A DNA stretch of 64,000 nucleotides from DASZHJ01 sp035517495. GTDB lineage: Bacteria > Pseudomonadota > Alphaproteobacteria > ATCC43930 > CGMCC-115725. The translations under genes and the position numbers were made by a program. This document shows positions 32,907 through 41,852 of the stretch, in pieces. Location of the stretch: NCBI GenBank assembly GCA_035517495.1, contig DATIYT010000103.1, positions 383,182 through 447,181 on the forward strand, read 5' to 3'. The notes beneath the pieces are model-generated. The model made no database searches and was not told where the DNA came from. It saw only the letters and a program-made list of their open reading frames with translations. Each line of letters opens with the position of its first letter. The stretch's first letter is position 1.

Positions 32907-33596
32907 CTACTCCGCGGCGGTACCGAGCTTCTGCTCGGTGCCAAGAATCGATTGTCCGGTCTTCGCCCAATCGGCGAGGAAGGCCGCCAATCCCTTGTCG
33001 GTAAGCGGGTGCGCGAACATCTGGCGCAATACGTTGGGCGGCAAGGTTGCCACGTGTGCACCGAGTTTCGCTGCCTCCACCACATGCGGCGGATTGCGAA
33101 TCGAGGCGACCAGCACTTCGGTGGTGAAGTTCTGATATTGGCGATAGATCTGCACGATCTCAGCGATCAGGCTCATGCCCGCCACGCCGACGTCGTCCAG
33201 CCGGCCGACGAATGGGGAGACGAAGGTCGCGCCGGCCTTGGCGGCGAGGATCGCCTGTGCGGCCGAGAAGCAGAGAGTGACGTTGACCATCGTCCCCTCG
33301 CCGCTCAGGGTCTTGCAGGCCTTGAGCCCGTTCGGCGTCAGCGGCACCTTGACCGCGATATTGGGGGCGATCTTCGCGAGCTTGCGGCCCTCGGCCAGCA
33401 TGGTCGCGGTATCGGTCGCGGTAACCTCGGCGCTCACGGGGCCTGGCACGACCTCGGCGATCTCGCGCACGACCTCGAGGAAATTGCGCCCGGTCTTTGC
33501 CACAAGCGAGGGGTTGGTAGTGACGCCGTCGACGAGGCCTGTCGCGGCAAGATCACGAATTTCGGTGAGGTCGGCGGTATCGATGAAAAACTTCAT
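32907..33596 (-). CDS. fsa: Fructose-6-phosphate aldolase / transaldolase-like protein
   Basis: Short transaldolase-family protein. The first ~215 residues (MKFFIDTADLTEIRDLAATGLVDGVTTNPS...) cover the whole domain, with the Schiff-base Lys83 in 'IAVKVPLT', the active-site region 'NVTLCFSAAQAILAAKAGATFVSPFVGRLDD' and 'VLVASIRNPPHV'. A ~15-residue tail follows. Length 229 fits the FSA/MipB subgroup, and aldolase versus transaldolase activity cannot be told apart here. It is divergent from priA, 86 bases apart. Confidence 0.92.
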   Translation of the reverse strand: MKFFIDTADLTEIRDLAATGLVDGVTTNPSLVAKTGRNFLEVVREIAEVVPGPVSAEVTATDTATMLAEGRKLAKIAPNIAVKVPLTPNGLKACKTLSGEGTMVNVTLCFSAAQAILAAKAGATFVSPFVGRLDDVGVAGMSLIAEIVQIYRQYQNFTTEVLVASIRNPPHVVEAAKLGAHVATLPPNVLRQMFAHPLTDKGLAAFLADWAKTGQSILGTEQKLGTAAE

Positions 33597-33682
33597 GCGT
33601 AGCGTGTGCCCTGACCAATGACTGCCTCGACGCGAGGCCGTTTGCTGGCACCGCTCCGAGTTTCCGACTAAGAGTCTAGCTT

Positions 33683-35923
33683 ATGTCCGAGCGCCACGCC
33701 AGTTCCGCCACTTCCTCCGAGAGGACTACGGAAGCGATAGGGCGTGCGTCAGTGTTGTTGCCGCTTCCCCTTGAAGGCGCCTACGATTATCGCGTTCCCG
33801 ACGGCATTGCGCTGGAACCGGGCGATTTCGTCTCTGTGCCGCTCGGAAGCCGCGAGATCATCGGCGTGGTCTGGGATCGCCCCCCTTCGAGCGAGGTCGA
33901 ACCCAAGAAACTCAAGCTGGTCGCCAAGCGTCTCGAAGCGCCACCCCTGCCGCGGGAGCTGCGGCGCTTCGTCGAGTGGGTCGCGCAATATACGTTAACC
34001 CCGCCGGGCGCAGTTCTACGCATGACCATGAGCGTGACCGAGGCGCTCGAACCGGCTCGGCCCGGCTTCGGCTGGGCAATCAGCGCCGCCGGGAGCGCCG
34101 CGCTTGCGGGCGGACCGCCGGGTGAGCTGAGCCCGGCGCGCCGGCGCGTGCTGGCCGCAGCGACAGATGCATTGCCGCTCCCGGCCAAGGAGCTCGCACG
34201 CCTCGCCGGCTGCGGCGTCGGAGTGGTGCAGGCGCTGGAGCGGTTGGGGTTGGTGGAGAGGGTCCCGATCGCGAAGCGCCTCGATCCACCCACGCCCGAT
34301 TGGCGCCATCAAGGCGTGACACTCTCACCGGAGCAGAGCGAAGCTGCCAACGCGCTCGCCGCCGCGGTCAAAGCTGACGCGTTCTCGGTCACGCTGCTCG
34401 ACGGTGTCACCGGCTCCGGCAAGACCGAGGTCTATTTCCAGGCGATCGCTGCGGCGCTGGAACGGGGACGCCAGGCGCTGGTGCTGCTGCCAGAGATCGC
34501 ACTTGGTGCACAGTGGCTCCAACGTTTCGAGCGCCGCTTCGGCGTGCGTCCGGCCGAATGGCACTCGGACCTGACGCAGGCGGAGCGACGCCATACCTGG
34601 CGCGCGGTCGCGGAGGGGCGCGTGCCGGTATTGGTGGGCGCGCGCTCCGCTCTGTTCCTCCCGTTCCCGCGCCTGGGCCTCATCGTGATCGACGAGGAGC
34701 ATGACCACTCCTACAAGCAGGAGGACGGCGTCATTTATCATGCGCGAGACATGGGCGTGGTGCGGGGTTCGCTCGCGAAGTTTCCGGTGGTGCTGGTCTC
34801 GGCGACGCCATCGCTCGAGACCGTCGTCAATGCGGAGCAGGGACGCTATCGCCGGCTGCACCTGCCGGATCGGCACGGCGCGGCGGTGTTGCCGGAGGTT
34901 CGCGCGATCGACATGCGGCGGCAGAAGCTCGAGCGCCAGCGGTTTCTTTCGGCGCCTTTGGCGGCGGCGCTGGAGCAGACCTTGGGTGCCCGCGAGCAGG
35001 CGATGCTGTTCCTAAATCGCCGGGGATACGCGCCGCTGACCCTCTGCCGGCACTGCGGTTACCGCTTTCAATGTTCGCAGTGCACGGCGTGGCTGGTCGA
35101 GCATCGCTTTCATGCGCAACTACAGTGCCATCACTGCGGCCATCAGGAGCCGCTGCCGGAATTCTGTCCGGCCTGCGGCGAGGCGGGCCAATTCGCGGCG
35201 TGCGGCCCGGGCGTCGAGCGCCTCGCCGAGGAGGTTGCGGCGCGATTTCCCGGGGCGCGCGTAGCGGTCGTCGCCAGCGATACGCTGACGGGGCCGCGCG
35301 CCGTCGCGGAGCTGGTGGCGAGCGTCGAATCGCACACGATCGACGTGCTGATCGGCACGCAGATGATGGCGAAAGGCCATCACTTCCCGTTGCTGACCTT
35401 GGTGGGCGTGGTGGACGCCGATCTCGGACTCGGCGGCGGCGATCTGCGCGCGGCCGAGCGCACGTTTCAGCTTCTGCACCAGGTGGCGGGCCGCGCCGGC
35501 CGCGCCGAGCGGCCGGGGCTGGTGCTGTTGCAGACCTACATGCCCGAGCACCCCGTGATGCGGGCGCTGATCGCCAATGACCGCGATCGGTTCCTGGCGA
35601 GCGAGGCGGATGAGCGGCGGCGGCATTCCTGGCCGCCCTTCGGCCGCTTGGCGGCATTGATCCTCTCCGGCCCCGACGACGAGACCGTGGATTTCTCCGC
35701 CCGCGCCTTCGCGCGCGCGGCGCCGCACATGCGGGGCGTCGAGGTGCTGGGCCCGGCACCCGCGCCGCTCGCGGTGCTGCGCGGCCGGCATCGCCGGCGC
35801 TTTCTGGTGAAGGCCGAGCGGAGCGTCAACCTACAAGCCGTGCTCCGTGCCTGGATCGACCCCGTGAAGGTGCCGTCGAGCGTCCGGGTACAGGTGGATG
35901 TCGACCCCTATAGTTTTTTGTGA
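33683..35923 (+). CDS. priA: Primosomal replication protein N' (PriA helicase)
   Basis: Restarts stalled replication forks. 746 residues. N-terminal DNA-binding domain ('VLLPLPLEGAYDYRVP'), P-loop 'GVTGSGKTEVYFQAI' near residue 240, DEEH box 'LIVIDEEHDHSYKQ', and the paired zinc-binding cysteines in 'LCRHCGYRFQCSQC', 'QCHHCGHQ' and 'FCPACGE'. The C-terminal helicase motifs are 'GTQMMAKGHHFPLLTLVGVVDADLGL' and 'HQVAGRAGRA'. It ends 31 bases before the remnant membrane-protein gene, convergent with it. Confidence 0.95.
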   Translation: MSERHASSATSSERTTEAIGRASVLLPLPLEGAYDYRVPDGIALEPGDFVSVPLGSREIIGVVWDRPPSSEVEPKKLKLVAKRLEAPPLPRELRRFVEWVAQYTLTPPGAVLRMTMSVTEALEPARPGFGWAISAAGSAALAGGPPGELSPARRRVLAAATDALPLPAKELARLAGCGVGVVQALERLGLVERVPIAKRLDPPTPDWRHQGVTLSPEQSEAANALAAAVKADAFSVTLLDGVTGSGKTEVYFQAIAAALERGRQALVLLPEIALGAQWLQRFERRFGVRPAEWHSDLTQAERRHTWRAVAEGRVPVLVGARSALFLPFPRLGLIVIDEEHDHSYKQEDGVIYHARDMGVVRGSLAKFPVVLVSATPSLETVVNAEQGRYRRLHLPDRHGAAVLPEVRAIDMRRQKLERQRFLSAPLAAALEQTLGAREQAMLFLNRRGYAPLTLCRHCGYRFQCSQCTAWLVEHRFHAQLQCHHCGHQEPLPEFCPACGEAGQFAACGPGVERLAEEVAARFPGARVAVVASDTLTGPRAVAELVASVESHTIDVLIGTQMMAKGHHFPLLTLVGVVDADLGLGGGDLRAAERTFQLLHQVAGRAGRAERPGLVLLQTYMPEHPVMRALIANDRDRFLASEADERRRHSWPPFGRLAALILSGPDDETVDFSARAFARAAPHMRGVEVLGPAPAPLAVLRGRHRRRFLVKAERSVNLQAVLRAWIDPVKVPSSVRVQVDVDPYSFL

Positions 35924-35954
35924 GTCCTCGCGGACCGGTATCCGCAAGATCGAG

Positions 35955-36280
35955 CTATTCGCACGGCTTGCCCGTGGTGAAGTCGCCGCTCGCGAGGTAA
36001 TGGTGATCGCCGAATGGGCGATCGGTGCCCGAGCAACCCAGTAGTTCACCGGTTTTGGTTGCCTGCCATGCAGCGCTCCGTTTGCTTGGCTCAAGGATTA
36101 TCTGGTCGGTCGCGTCATAAACGAGGCCCAAAGAGCGACGGCGGGCCAATAGCCGATAACGACAGCCACTGCGAACACAGCATAATCCGACCATGGCAGC
36201 AGCGGACCAAAGATGCTGACTGCAAGCCAAATCACGCCGGGCACGGCAATGCCCGACGACTCGTGGTCAATAATCTCCAT
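35955..36280 (-). pseudogene. Frameshifted short paralogue of the neighbouring membrane protein
   Basis: From ATG 36280 one frame gives two membrane helices ('VIWLAVSIFGPLLPW', 'YAVFAVAVVIGYWPAVALW') and stops at 36098. The C-terminal 57 residues in another frame ('GLVYDATDQIILEPSKRSAAW...ASGDFTTGKPCE') closely follow the end of the intact protein at 36912-37559 ('GVVYDASDQIMKEPSKRDAAW...ASGDFTSGEPCE'). One missing base in the CCC tract at 36127-36129 would rejoin the frames as ...W-G-LVYD. It therefore looks like a tandem paralogue with a one-base deletion. A sequencing error in the G-run is possible. Confidence 0.7.
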
Positions 36281-36859
36281 AAGGGGGGTCGGGGGCATCG
36301 ACGCACTGACCGTCCTGCCAGGCCACGACGTCGGAATCCCGGCCATCGACGTCTAGCACGATGAGATGGGCGCGCCGTGCTCCTTGAACGGAAGAATGAC
36401 TGCGTAATCGTCAATGGATGAAGCTTCGAAAATCGCCTGCCAACGGCCGGCGATCTTCTTTAGAATTGCAATCGGGCAAGTATCATTGCCGCAAAGGTTT
36501 CCGACAGTGAATCGCAGAAACACCTCGGGCTCCCCGTCATCATCGATATCGGCAAAAGCCCCGCTCATGTCCTGACGGATATCGAAAGGCGTGTCCAAAA
36601 CGTCTATTCCCAATTGCGTATCTTCTTTCAGTGTGGCGTCGGAATTGATGTAGTCGGTGGCGATCTGGACGAGTTCGGGCGTGAGTGGGCTGTTCAGACG
36701 CAACAGGCGATCTCCGGGCATCAGCGGCCATGGCCATTCTTCGTCCGGGCTGGTTTGGAGTTCGTTGACGCACCCGCCAATTGCGAGGAGCGCAATTGGA
36801 ATCCCGAACCTAACAAAACGCGTAAAGGTGCGTCGTACGGATTCATCAGTCGCTGGCAT
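36267..36859 (-). pseudogene. Frameshifted lipoprotein gene
   Basis: From ATG 36859 the product begins with a lipoprotein signal (basic start, 'RFGIPIALLAIGGC' lipobox). It continues 'ATDYINSDATLKEDTQLGIDVL', 'GAFADIDDDGEPEVFLRF' (calcium-loop-like) and 'CGNDTCPIAILKK', and ends early at 36353. In a second frame the DNA continues 'HLIVLDVDGRDSDVVAWQDGQC' to a stop at 36267. The switch falls in GGGCGCGCC (36368-36376), and removing two bases there joins the frames as G-A-H-L. It overlaps the next remnant gene's ATG. A role beside the immunity-like proteins is likely but unproven. Confidence 0.7.
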
Positions 36860-36911
36860 CCGGGATGCTCCCAAATTTCTCAGTGCCCGGGCCGTCTCTG
36901 CATCCCAGGAG

Positions 36912-37559
36912 CTATTCGCATGGCTCGCCGCTCGTGAAATCGCCGCTCGCGAGGTAATAGTGTCCGCCGAGCCGGTGTTCCGCCTGCGAACAGCCAAGCA
37001 GCTCGCCGGCCCCCCTCTTCTGCCAGGCGGCGTCTCGTTTGCTCGGCTCTTTCATGATTTGATCCGACGCGTCGTAAACCACCCCGCGCCAAACCGAGAG
37101 GAAGCTGCCCCAGTTGAAGACCACGAGCACTGGCGCGTCGCAGTCGATATCCACGATATGTGCATGCCAGCGTTTCAGTTCCGCCTCGGTACAGAGACCG
37201 GCCACAGCGTCGGCGACCACGTCATCGTACGCTGGTTTCTCCCATTGGAATCTCAAAAAAGCGCTGACTTCGCGGCACCGATAGGCAAGCGGGAATGCTG
37301 CAAGCAGGACAACCGAGCAAGCCGCTACTGCTGCGTAACGTCTTTCCCTAAATCTGCGCCGTATAAGCGCCGCCGCGGCGATCGGCACCGCAAGCCAGGC
37401 GATTCCGAGAATAAGCAGGGCAACCATGATCAACCCCGGCGCTACGAACATGAAGGCGAACACCGCGTCCGAGTTCGCCCAGGCGGGAAGCAGCAAGCTT
37501 CCAAGCAGCCAAAGTGCGACGATCCACGCGAAGGGCCGAATGTGGGGGCGAAGACTCAT
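36912..37559 (-). CDS. Membrane protein, candidate immunity protein of the toxin locus
   Basis: 215 residues. A signal-like first helix (about 10-28), two or three further helices (about 32-58, 78-95), then a soluble part with cysteines and 'KRWHAHIVDIDCDAPVLVVFNWGSFLSVWRGVVYD'. The last ~60 residues ('ASDQIMKEPSKRDAAW...YYLASGDFTSGEPCE') are repeated in the frameshifted gene at 35955-36280. Its ATG overlaps the toxin-like gene's stop (ATGA). Translational coupling to a toxin gene and a nearby paralogue are what one expects of an immunity gene. No known family is recognised. Confidence 0.65.
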   Translation of the reverse strand: MSLRPHIRPFAWIVALWLLGSLLLPAWANSDAVFAFMFVAPGLIMVALLILGIAWLAVPIAAAALIRRRFRERRYAAVAACSVVLLAAFPLAYRCREVSAFLRFQWEKPAYDDVVADAVAGLCTEAELKRWHAHIVDIDCDAPVLVVFNWGSFLSVWRGVVYDASDQIMKEPSKRDAAWQKRGAGELLGCSQAEHRLGGHYYLASGDFTSGEPCE

Positions 37560-38530
37560 GGAGAGTTGTCGGGATTGGTGACGATCCGCCCTTCCAAAAA
37601 ATCGTTAAACCCTTTCCGAATCATCGCGAGATCCCGAGGGTTGTTGAAGTATGGTCCGGATTTGTCTCCCGAGCCGAATAGATTGGCAAAACCTGACCCA
37701 GTGATGGCATAGCCCCACGAATAACCGGCTGCCGCCGCGACCACGCCGAAGTTGTAGTTTCCGAAATCGATGAAGTCTTTATTGTAGTGCTCTCCGTCGG
37801 AGCCGTAGATCCGCTGGTAATTCACTGACCCGAGGAATAGCTGGATCATCGTGGCATCGCGCCACTTCTCAGCCGCATCAAAGCCAGCCGTTTGAGCCAT
37901 TGCCTGATACTGGCGAAATATCTCTTCGCCGAGCCTGGCATTACCCTCGAGCGAAACGTCGGGGGGCTTCTTCATCGGATTGTCGCGATAATCCGTCACG
38001 ACCGAACCATCGCGGAGCGTCACGATGCGAGGGTCTCTTGTGTGTCCGGATGCATCGGGTGCATCGTTTTGCACCGTGTCGTTCGCCGCCACCCGGACTC
38101 CACTGCCGTCGGACGTTCATCGTCCCCGCCAGTCGCGGGATTCCGTGCCGACGTTTGGATTATATTTGCGAAGCACTTCGAGTTGCCGCAGGCGGTCCGC
38201 CACGTCGGGGGTGAGCTTCGGCAGGTTCATGAATGCGAGTGAGATGTGCGCTTGGGTGGGCGCGCCCTGACCCAGCGACTTTGCCGCCGATTGCAGATAG
38301 CGGTGCCGAGCGTCGAAATCAGTCAAGATGTCCCAACCAAACGCGACGGCCAGAGTCTCCGCAAACTCTTCGGCCTCGACCGGCTCGAAGACCGGCGCGG
38401 CGGTGGCGATCGATCTCCGACGGATCGCGAGCGGCGCCGGGCCGAGGAAAATGCCGGCTTCCGTGATCCGTGGCACGCCGTCTGCGGCGGCGAGGCTTGG
38501 TGCGGCGGGCGAAAGAGCGGTCTCGGACAT
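37556..38530 (-). pseudogene. Polymorphic-toxin-like gene (type-44-like C-terminus) interrupted by a TGA
   Basis: One frame runs from ATG 38530 to the stop at 37556, broken only by TGA at 38117-38119. The N-terminal part (~137 residues) is a cargo domain of unknown type. Then comes 'RKYNPNVGTESRDWRGR', the TGA, and 'TSDGSGVRVAAND'. In toxins of this kind the linker reads RGRWTSDGS, so the TGA replaces Trp. The C-terminal part ('NYQRIYGSDGEHYNKDFIDFGNYNFGVVAAAAGYS' ... 'FNNPRDLAMIRKGFNDFLEG') resembles polymorphic toxin type 44 domains. GTG 38092 could start a separate 178-residue product. The membrane-protein gene follows with an ATGA overlap. Confidence 0.7.
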
Positions 38531-38709
38531 GCAGGCGACCCTCTTGGAGTGAAAGGCGCATCCCATACGCCAATTGCGGGTCCCATGTCAAGAACATAAA
38601 GAGAACAGTCTACACCCCCGCTTTCCTCGCGCGGCTGTGCCGCTGGCGACCGCAGTCGCCTTGTTTTCGCGCCTGTCAAAGCGTCGCATTCTGCGGGGAT
38701 TTCACCGTG

Positions 38710-38738
38710 TTGCCACACCCCGGAACGCGTGTTAAAAC
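38710..38738 (+). promoter_or_regulatory. Candidate promoter of the atp operon
   Basis: TTGCCA (38710-38715), 17 bases, TAAAAC (38733-38738), 112 bases before the atpH start. The rest of the 320-base gap between the toxin-like gene and atpH (38531-38849) shows no gene. A GC-rich leader lies between this promoter and the GTG of atpH. Confidence 0.35.
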
Positions 38739-38849
38739 CCGCGCGCTTCCCGGCCGGGGGATGGTCGATAACCGCCGGGAGGCGCGGGTTTCAAAGGCAT
38801 TCGAGGCGGTTTCCCGCTCTCGTCCAAGTACATCGAGGATGGGTCAGAC

Positions 38850-39404
38850 GTGGCATCCGAAGCAGGCGTCTCCGGGCTCGCCGAGCGTTACGCCAAGGCC
38901 TTGTTCGATCTCGCGGACGAGCGGAAAGCGCTCGACGCGGTGGCGGATGACCTGCGCGCGCTCGGTGCAATGATCGCGGAGAGCGCCGATTTCCGGCGGT
39001 TGATCCGGAGCCCGGTGCTGTCGCGGCTGGAGCAGGGGAAGGCGATCGCGGCGCTCGCGGAGCGCGCGGGCTTCTCGACGCTCACGCGCAATCTTTTGGG
39101 CGTTGCGGCGCGCAACCGGCGGCTCTTCGTGCTGCCGGAGGTGATTGCGGGCTATCTCCGGGAACTGGCGGCGCGGCGCGGCGAGGTCACGGCGGAAGTG
39201 ACGGCGGCGCGCGCGCTGACGCGCGAGCAGGCCGAGAAGGTGAGGGAGCAGCTCCGCCGGGCGGTCGGCCGCAAGGTGGCGGTCGATATCCGGGTGGACC
39301 CGAGCCTGATCGGCGGCCTCGTGGTCCGGGTCGGCTCGCGCCTGATCGATGCGTCTCTCAAGAACAAGCTCGCGCGGCTGCGCGTTGCGATGAAGGGAGC
39401 CTGA
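38850..39404 (+). CDS. atpH: ATP synthase F1 subunit delta
   Basis: Peripheral-stalk subunit joining F1 to the b subunits. 184 residues. 'GLAERYAKALFDLADERKALDAV' opens the N-terminal six-helix domain. The C-terminal part has 'TAARALTREQAEKVREQL' and 'VDPSLIGGLVVRVGSRLIDASLKNKL', the family signature. It starts with GTG 38850. It is the first gene of atpHAGDC. The Fo genes (atpB, E, F) are absent, as usual in alphaproteobacteria where they form a separate operon. Confidence 0.95.
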   Translation: MASEAGVSGLAERYAKALFDLADERKALDAVADDLRALGAMIAESADFRRLIRSPVLSRLEQGKAIAALAERAGFSTLTRNLLGVAARNRRLFVLPEVIAGYLRELAARRGEVTAEVTAARALTREQAEKVREQLRRAVGRKVAVDIRVDPSLIGGLVVRVGSRLIDASLKNKLARLRVAMKGA

Positions 39405-39407
39405 GGC

Positions 39408-40937
39408 ATGGATATTCGTCCGGCGGAGATCTCCGCCATCCTGAAGCAGCAGATCGCGGAGTTCGGCACCGAGGCCGACGTGGCGGAAGTGGGCCAGGTG
39501 CTCTCGGTCGGTGACGGCATCGCGCGCATCTACGGCCTCGACAAGGTGCAGGCCGGCGAGATGGTGGAGTTTCCGAACGGCACCAAGGGTATGGCGCTCA
39601 ACCTCGAGAGCGACAACGTCGGCGTGGTGATCTTCGGCGACGACAGCGGCATCCGCGAGGGCGACACCGTGAAGCGCACGGGCGCCATCGTCGACGTGCC
39701 CGTTGGAAAGGGGCTGTTGGGCCGCGTCGTCGACGGGCTCGGCAACCCAATCGACGGCCGGGGTCCCTTGACGGACGTGAAGCGCATGCGAGTCGAGGTG
39801 AAGGCGCCCGGGATCATTCCGCGCCGCTCGGTGCACGAGCCGGTGCAGACGGGGCTGAAGGCGATCGACGCGCTGGTGCCGATCGGGCGGGGCCAGCGCG
39901 AGCTGATCATCGGCGACAGACAGACCGGCAAGACCGCGGTCGCGATCGACGCCTTCATCAATCAGAAGGCCGTGAATGCCGTCGGGGACGAGAAGCGCAA
40001 GCTCTATTGCGTCTACGTCGCCTGCGGCCAAAAGCGCTCGACCGTGGCTCAGTTCGTGAAGACGCTTCAGGACTATGGCGCTCTCGAATACTCGATCGTG
40101 GTGGCGGCGACCGCGTCGGAACCGGCGCCGCTGCAGTACCTGGCGCCCTACACCGGCTGCACGATGGGCGAGTTCTTCCGCGATAACGGCATGCATGCCG
40201 TTATCGTCTACGACGATCTCTCGAAGCAGGCCGTCGCCTATCGCCAGATGTCGCTGCTGCTGCGCCGCCCGCCCGGCCGCGAGGCCTATCCGGGCGACGT
40301 GTTCTATCTGCACTCCCGGCTCCTGGAGCGCGCCGCCAAGATGAACGAGGACCACGGCTCGGGCTCGCTCACGGCGCTGCCGATCATCGAGACGCAGGCG
40401 GGTGACGTCTCGGCCTACATTCCCACCAACGTGATCTCGATCACCGACGGACAAATCTTCCTTGAGACCGATCTGTTCTATCGCGGCATTCGCCCGGCCA
40501 TCAATGTCGGCCTCTCCGTGAGCCGCGTCGGCTCGGCGGCGCAGATCAAGGCGATGAAGCAGGTGGCGGGCCGGATCAAGCTCGAACTCGCGCAATACCG
40601 CGAAATGGCGGCGTTCTCGCAATTCGCGAGCGACCTCGATCCCGCGACTCAGCGCCTGCTGGCGCGCGGCGCGCGGCTCACCGAGCTTCTGAAGCAGCCG
40701 CAGTTCCAGCCGATGGCGGTCGAAGAGCAGGTGATCTCGATCTTCTCGGGCACGCGCGGATTCCTCGACCGGGTCGAAGTGGCGAATGTCGGCCGCTTCG
40801 AGCAGTCGTTCTTGTCCGAGCTCAAGTCGAAACGGCCGGCGATCCTTGAGTCCATCCGCGACACGCGGGAGCTCACGGCGGACACCGAGAAGGAGCTGAT
40901 GACCTTCCTCGACGAGTTCGCGCGGACATTCGTCTAA
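39408..40937 (+). CDS. atpA: ATP synthase F1 subunit alpha
   Basis: Non-catalytic nucleotide-binding subunit, 509 residues. 'RPAEISAILKQQIAEF' N-terminus, P-loop 'GDRQTGKTAVAIDAF' near residue 169, 'GSLTALPIIETQAGDVSAYIPTNVISITDGQI' (arginine-finger neighbourhood follows in 'RPAINVGLSVSRVGSAAQ'). It starts 3 bases after atpH. Confidence 0.97.
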   Translation: MDIRPAEISAILKQQIAEFGTEADVAEVGQVLSVGDGIARIYGLDKVQAGEMVEFPNGTKGMALNLESDNVGVVIFGDDSGIREGDTVKRTGAIVDVPVGKGLLGRVVDGLGNPIDGRGPLTDVKRMRVEVKAPGIIPRRSVHEPVQTGLKAIDALVPIGRGQRELIIGDRQTGKTAVAIDAFINQKAVNAVGDEKRKLYCVYVACGQKRSTVAQFVKTLQDYGALEYSIVVAATASEPAPLQYLAPYTGCTMGEFFRDNGMHAVIVYDDLSKQAVAYRQMSLLLRRPPGREAYPGDVFYLHSRLLERAAKMNEDHGSGSLTALPIIETQAGDVSAYIPTNVISITDGQIFLETDLFYRGIRPAINVGLSVSRVGSAAQIKAMKQVAGRIKLELAQYREMAAFSQFASDLDPATQRLLARGARLTELLKQPQFQPMAVEEQVISIFSGTRGFLDRVEVANVGRFEQSFLSELKSKRPAILESIRDTRELTADTEKELMTFLDEFARTFV

Positions 40938-40954
40938 GGCATTACCGCTAACCT

Positions 40955-41839
40955 ATGGCCACCCTCAAGGAGTTGCGGCTCCGCATCCGCAGCGTGAAGT
41001 CGACGCAGAAGATCACCTCCGCCATGAAGGTGGTGGCGGCGTCGCGTCTGCGCCGCGCGCAGGAGCAGGCCGAAGCCGCGCGGCCTTATGCACAGCGGAT
41101 GGAGCGGATGCTGGGCTCGTTGGCCGCGAGCATTGTCGCCACCGGCAACGCGCCCAAACTGCTGGCCGGCACCGGCAAGGATGACACGCATCTACTGGTG
41201 ATCGCGACATCGGATCGTGGACTCGCCGGCGGCTTCAACGCGTCGATCCTGCGCGAGACGCGCCGCACCATCCGCGAGCTCGTCGGCGCCGGCAAGCAGG
41301 TGAAGCTGCTCACCATCGGCCGCAAGGGGCGCGACAGCCTGCGGCGCGACCAGGCGAAACTGATCGTGGACAGCTTCACCGATGTGGGGCGCCGGCGCCT
41401 CGAATTCACGGAGGCGCAGGCGATCGCGAGCCGCATGCTGGCGCTGTTCGACAAGGGCGAGATTGACGTCGCGACCGTCATTTACAATCGCTTCAAATCG
41501 GCGATGACGCAGATCGTCACCAAGCAGCAGGTGATCCCCTTCGCGGTCCCCGAATCGGTCGAGCGGCCGGACCCGGCGGTGCAAGGTGTCTACGAATTCG
41601 AACCCGAGGACGTGGCGATCCTCGAGGCCTTGTTGCCGCGCAACCTGGCGGTTCAGGTTTTCACGGCGCTGCTCGAAAGCAACGCCAGCGAGCAGGGTGC
41701 GCGCATGACTGCGATGGACAACGCGACCCGCAACGCCGGTGAGATGATCGATCGTCTCACCATCACCTACAACCGCTCGCGCCAGGCCGCCATCACCAAG
41801 GAACTGATCGAGATCATCTCGGGCGCCGAGGCGCTCTAA
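40955..41839 (+). CDS. atpG: ATP synthase F1 subunit gamma
   Basis: Central rotor shaft, 294 residues. 'LRLRIRSVKSTQKITSAMKVVAASRLRRAQ' forms the N-terminal shaft helix, 'IATSDRGLAGGFNASILRETR' the Rossmann-like part, and the C-terminal helix 'SEQGARMTAMDNATRNAGEMIDRLTITYNRSRQAAITKELIEII' completes the coiled coil. It lies 17 bases after atpA. Confidence 0.97.
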   Translation: MATLKELRLRIRSVKSTQKITSAMKVVAASRLRRAQEQAEAARPYAQRMERMLGSLAASIVATGNAPKLLAGTGKDDTHLLVIATSDRGLAGGFNASILRETRRTIRELVGAGKQVKLLTIGRKGRDSLRRDQAKLIVDSFTDVGRRRLEFTEAQAIASRMLALFDKGEIDVATVIYNRFKSAMTQIVTKQQVIPFAVPESVERPDPAVQGVYEFEPEDVAILEALLPRNLAVQVFTALLESNASEQGARMTAMDNATRNAGEMIDRLTITYNRSRQAAITKELIEIISGAEAL

Positions 41840-41852
41840 GAGGGAATGTCCC

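Noticed and set aside
38117..38119. TGA read as tryptophan genome-wide
   Set aside because: TGA serves as the normal stop of many genes in the window, so the code is standard; only local read-through remains possible.
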